Source: Streptomyces sp. ISL-96 (lineage in GTDB: Bacteria; Actinomycetota; Actinomycetes; Streptomycetales; Streptomycetaceae). From it: DNA of 64,000 nt. The notes beneath the pieces were generated by a model that worked only from the letters and a program-made list of their open reading frames with translations, made no database searches and was not told the DNA's origin. Position numbers and translations under genes: made by a program. The stretch spans positions 62,001 through 126,000 of the forward strand of contig NZ_JAGGPA010000017.1 in the NCBI RefSeq assembly GCF_018614035.1, in the 5' to 3' direction. How positions within the stretch are numbered: the first letter of the stretch is position 1; each line of letters begins with the position of its first letter. Below, in pieces: positions 62,693 to 64,000 of the stretch.

Positions 62693-64000
62693 CGGCCGCC
62701 GAGCGGTTTCTCCCTCTCACCCCCGCCCAGCGGCGGCTGTGGGCGCTGGCCCAAGTGCGGCCGGACGATCCCTTCTTCAGCATCCCGTTCGCCGTCGGCA
62801 TCGACGGGCCGCTCGACGCGGCGGCGCTCGGGCGGGCGCTGGAGGAGGTCGTACGGCGCCATCCCGCTCTGCGCACGCGGATCGTGCGTGGCGCGGACGG
62901 GGAGCCGGTGCAGTGCGTGGGGGCGCCGGCGGCTGTTGCCCTGCCGGTCGTCGACGCGTCGGAGAACTCGGAGAACTCGGACGACTCGGCGGCGATGGCC
63001 GAGGCGTTCGCGCGTGAGCCGTTCGCCGTGGACGGCGGTCCGCTGCTGCGGGTGCGGCTGCTGCGGCTGGACGACACCACGCACCGGCTGCTCGTCGGCG
63101 TACACCACATCGTCTTCGACGGGGCGTCGATGGAGGTCTTCACGTCCGAACTGACAGCGCTGTACGACGCGTTCGTGCAGGGGCGCCCGTCGCCGCTGCC
63201 GGATCCGGCCGTGGAGTACGGCGCGTTTCTTGCCCGGCGTACGGAGGAGGACGAGCGCGCCGCGACGGCGAACCTGGCGTACTGGACCCAGCGGCTGGCC
63301 GGCTCGCCCGAGGTGCTGGAACTGCCCCTCGCGGCTCCGCGACCGGCGCGCGGCGGGCACGAGGGCGAGCGGCGCACGGCCGTGATCCCGCACGAGGTGG
63401 TGGAGCCGCTGCGGCGGCTCGCCCGTACCAAGCGGTGCAGCCTCTTCATGGTGCTCAAGGCGGCGTGCGACGTGGTGCTCAGCCAGTACGGGGGGACCGA
63501 CGTCCTCACCGGCATGGCCGTCTCCGGGCGGGACTCTACGGACAGCGCCGGGCTCGTCGGCTATCTCACGCGGCCCGTGGTGCTGCGCGCCGACCTGTCC
63601 GGCGACCCGGAGTTCGGGGAGCTGCTGCGGCAGGTGCGCGGTGATTTGCTGGACGCCCTGGACCACTCCGACCTGCCGGTCGACGAGGTCATGGACCGGC
63701 TCGGGGCAGCGCGTGATCCGAGCTATCACCCGCTGTACCAGGTCATGTACACGCACTCGCCGGCCGCGTACGTGCGGCGGGTGGCGGACGCGGTGTTCAC
63801 GGTGGGGGAGCTGCGGCTGCCGACCATGAAGACCGACCTGGCCATCGACACCATCGAGACGGACGAGGGCCTGCTGGCCCTGGTCGACTTCCGCACCGCC
63901 CTCTTCGAGGGCGCGACGGCGGAGCGGCTGCTGGTCCGGCTGCGGACCGTACTGGAGCGCATAGCCGCCGACCCGTCGTCGCGGGTCTCCGCGCTGCTGC
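62689..64000 (+). CDS. NRPS condensation-domain protein, 3' end beyond window
   Basis: The frame starts at ATG overlapping the MFS stop (ATGA) and runs off the window after about 437 residues. It is a condensation domain from its first residues (FLPLTPAQRRLWALAQVRPD), with intact HHIVFDG near residue 140, LARTKRCSLFMVLKAACDVVL and DHSDLPVDEVMDRLGAARD. No A or PCP domain is reached before the edge. It may be the start of a further NRPS module or a free-standing C domain that makes the final amide or ester bond. Confidence 0.9.
   Translation, partial: MTAAERFLPLTPAQRRLWALAQVRPDDPFFSIPFAVGIDGPLDAAALGRALEEVVRRHPALRTRIVRGADGEPVQCVGAPAAVALPVVDASENSENSDDSAAMAEAFAREPFAVDGGPLLRVRLLRLDDTTHRLLVGVHHIVFDGASMEVFTSELTALYDAFVQGRPSPLPDPAVEYGAFLARRTEEDERAATANLAYWTQRLAGSPEVLELPLAAPRPARGGHEGERRTAVIPHEVVEPLRRLARTKRCSLFMVLKAACDVVLSQYGGTDVLTGMAVSGRDSTDSAGLVGYLTRPVVLRADLSGDPEFGELLRQVRGDLLDALDHSDLPVDEVMDRLGAARDPSYHPLYQVMYTHSPAAYVRRVADAVFTVGELRLPTMKTDLAIDTIETDEGLLALVDFRTALFEGATAERLLVRLRTVLERIAADPSSRVSALL

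Noticed and set aside
1..64000. CRISPR array or rRNA operon
   Set aside because: No regularly spaced repeats of 25-40 bp with unique spacers and no 16S/23S/5S segments were seen.

Overview
The window is high-GC actinobacterial DNA and almost certainly comes from a Streptomyces or a close relative. The coding genes show strong GC bias at third positions, GTG and TTG starts are frequent, many neighbouring genes overlap at ATGA or GTGA, and the gene content (FxLD lanthipeptide genes, DUF3631 and DUF2637 island genes, MbtH, hybrid NRPS/PKS genes) is typical of that group.

Layout. (1) 1-2473: left flank with a truncated GntR regulator, a run of very small genes and a broken XRE regulator. (2) 2474-39670: an integrated genomic island of about 37.2 kb, bounded by a perfect 44-bp direct repeat. 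The right copy is the 3' part of an intact tRNA-Arg(CCT) gene (39629-39701, minus strand). The left copy is only the 3' fragment, and a hairpin that was probably the tRNA's own terminator lies just beyond it. (3) 39702-42384: right chromosomal flank with a RidA-like protein and a divergent WYL regulator. (4) 42385-64000: most of a hybrid NRPS/PKS biosynthetic gene cluster that continues past the right edge.

Island contents, left to right: an IS630-type transposase scrap; a Septu-like ATPase/HNH pair; a four-gene set that matches Druantia type II (giant DUF1998 helicase, two uncharacterised proteins and a divergent C5 cytosine methyltransferase); a GNAT enzyme and a TPR-type regulator; a complete FxLD-class lanthipeptide cluster (precursor, LanB, LanC, and a thiopeptide-type domain fused to a PIMT-like methyltransferase); a mobilisation block (relaxase, MobC, DUF2637 membrane protein, DUF3631 ATPase, excisionase-like HTH, XRE regulator, tyrosine integrase); and a membrane protein/CHAT-protease pair. 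I see no FtsK/TraB-type translocase, so the island looks mobilisable rather than self-transmissible. A decayed attachment site just after the integrase, and a second integrase tail just inside the right end, indicate that it grew by stacking related elements.

The biosynthetic cluster encodes, in order: MbtH, a LuxR-type regulator, a small exported peptide, a LysR regulator, an aspartate-semialdehyde-dehydrogenase homologue that lacks its catalytic Cys, an NADPH:FMN-reductase-like flavoprotein, a type II thioesterase, a condensation protein, an A-PCP protein split by a 1-nt frameshift, a KS-AT-KR-carrier polyketide synthase whose KR looks dead, a luciferase-like monooxygenase, a C-A-PCP-TE synthetase whose TE nucleophile is Cys, an MFS exporter, and a further condensation protein cut by the window edge. 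Manual reading of the A domains suggests a Thr-like residue, then one malonate unit, then Gly. The Cys-type TE raises the possibility of a strained-ring or otherwise unusual release.

All identifications come from reading motifs and gene order. No database search was run.
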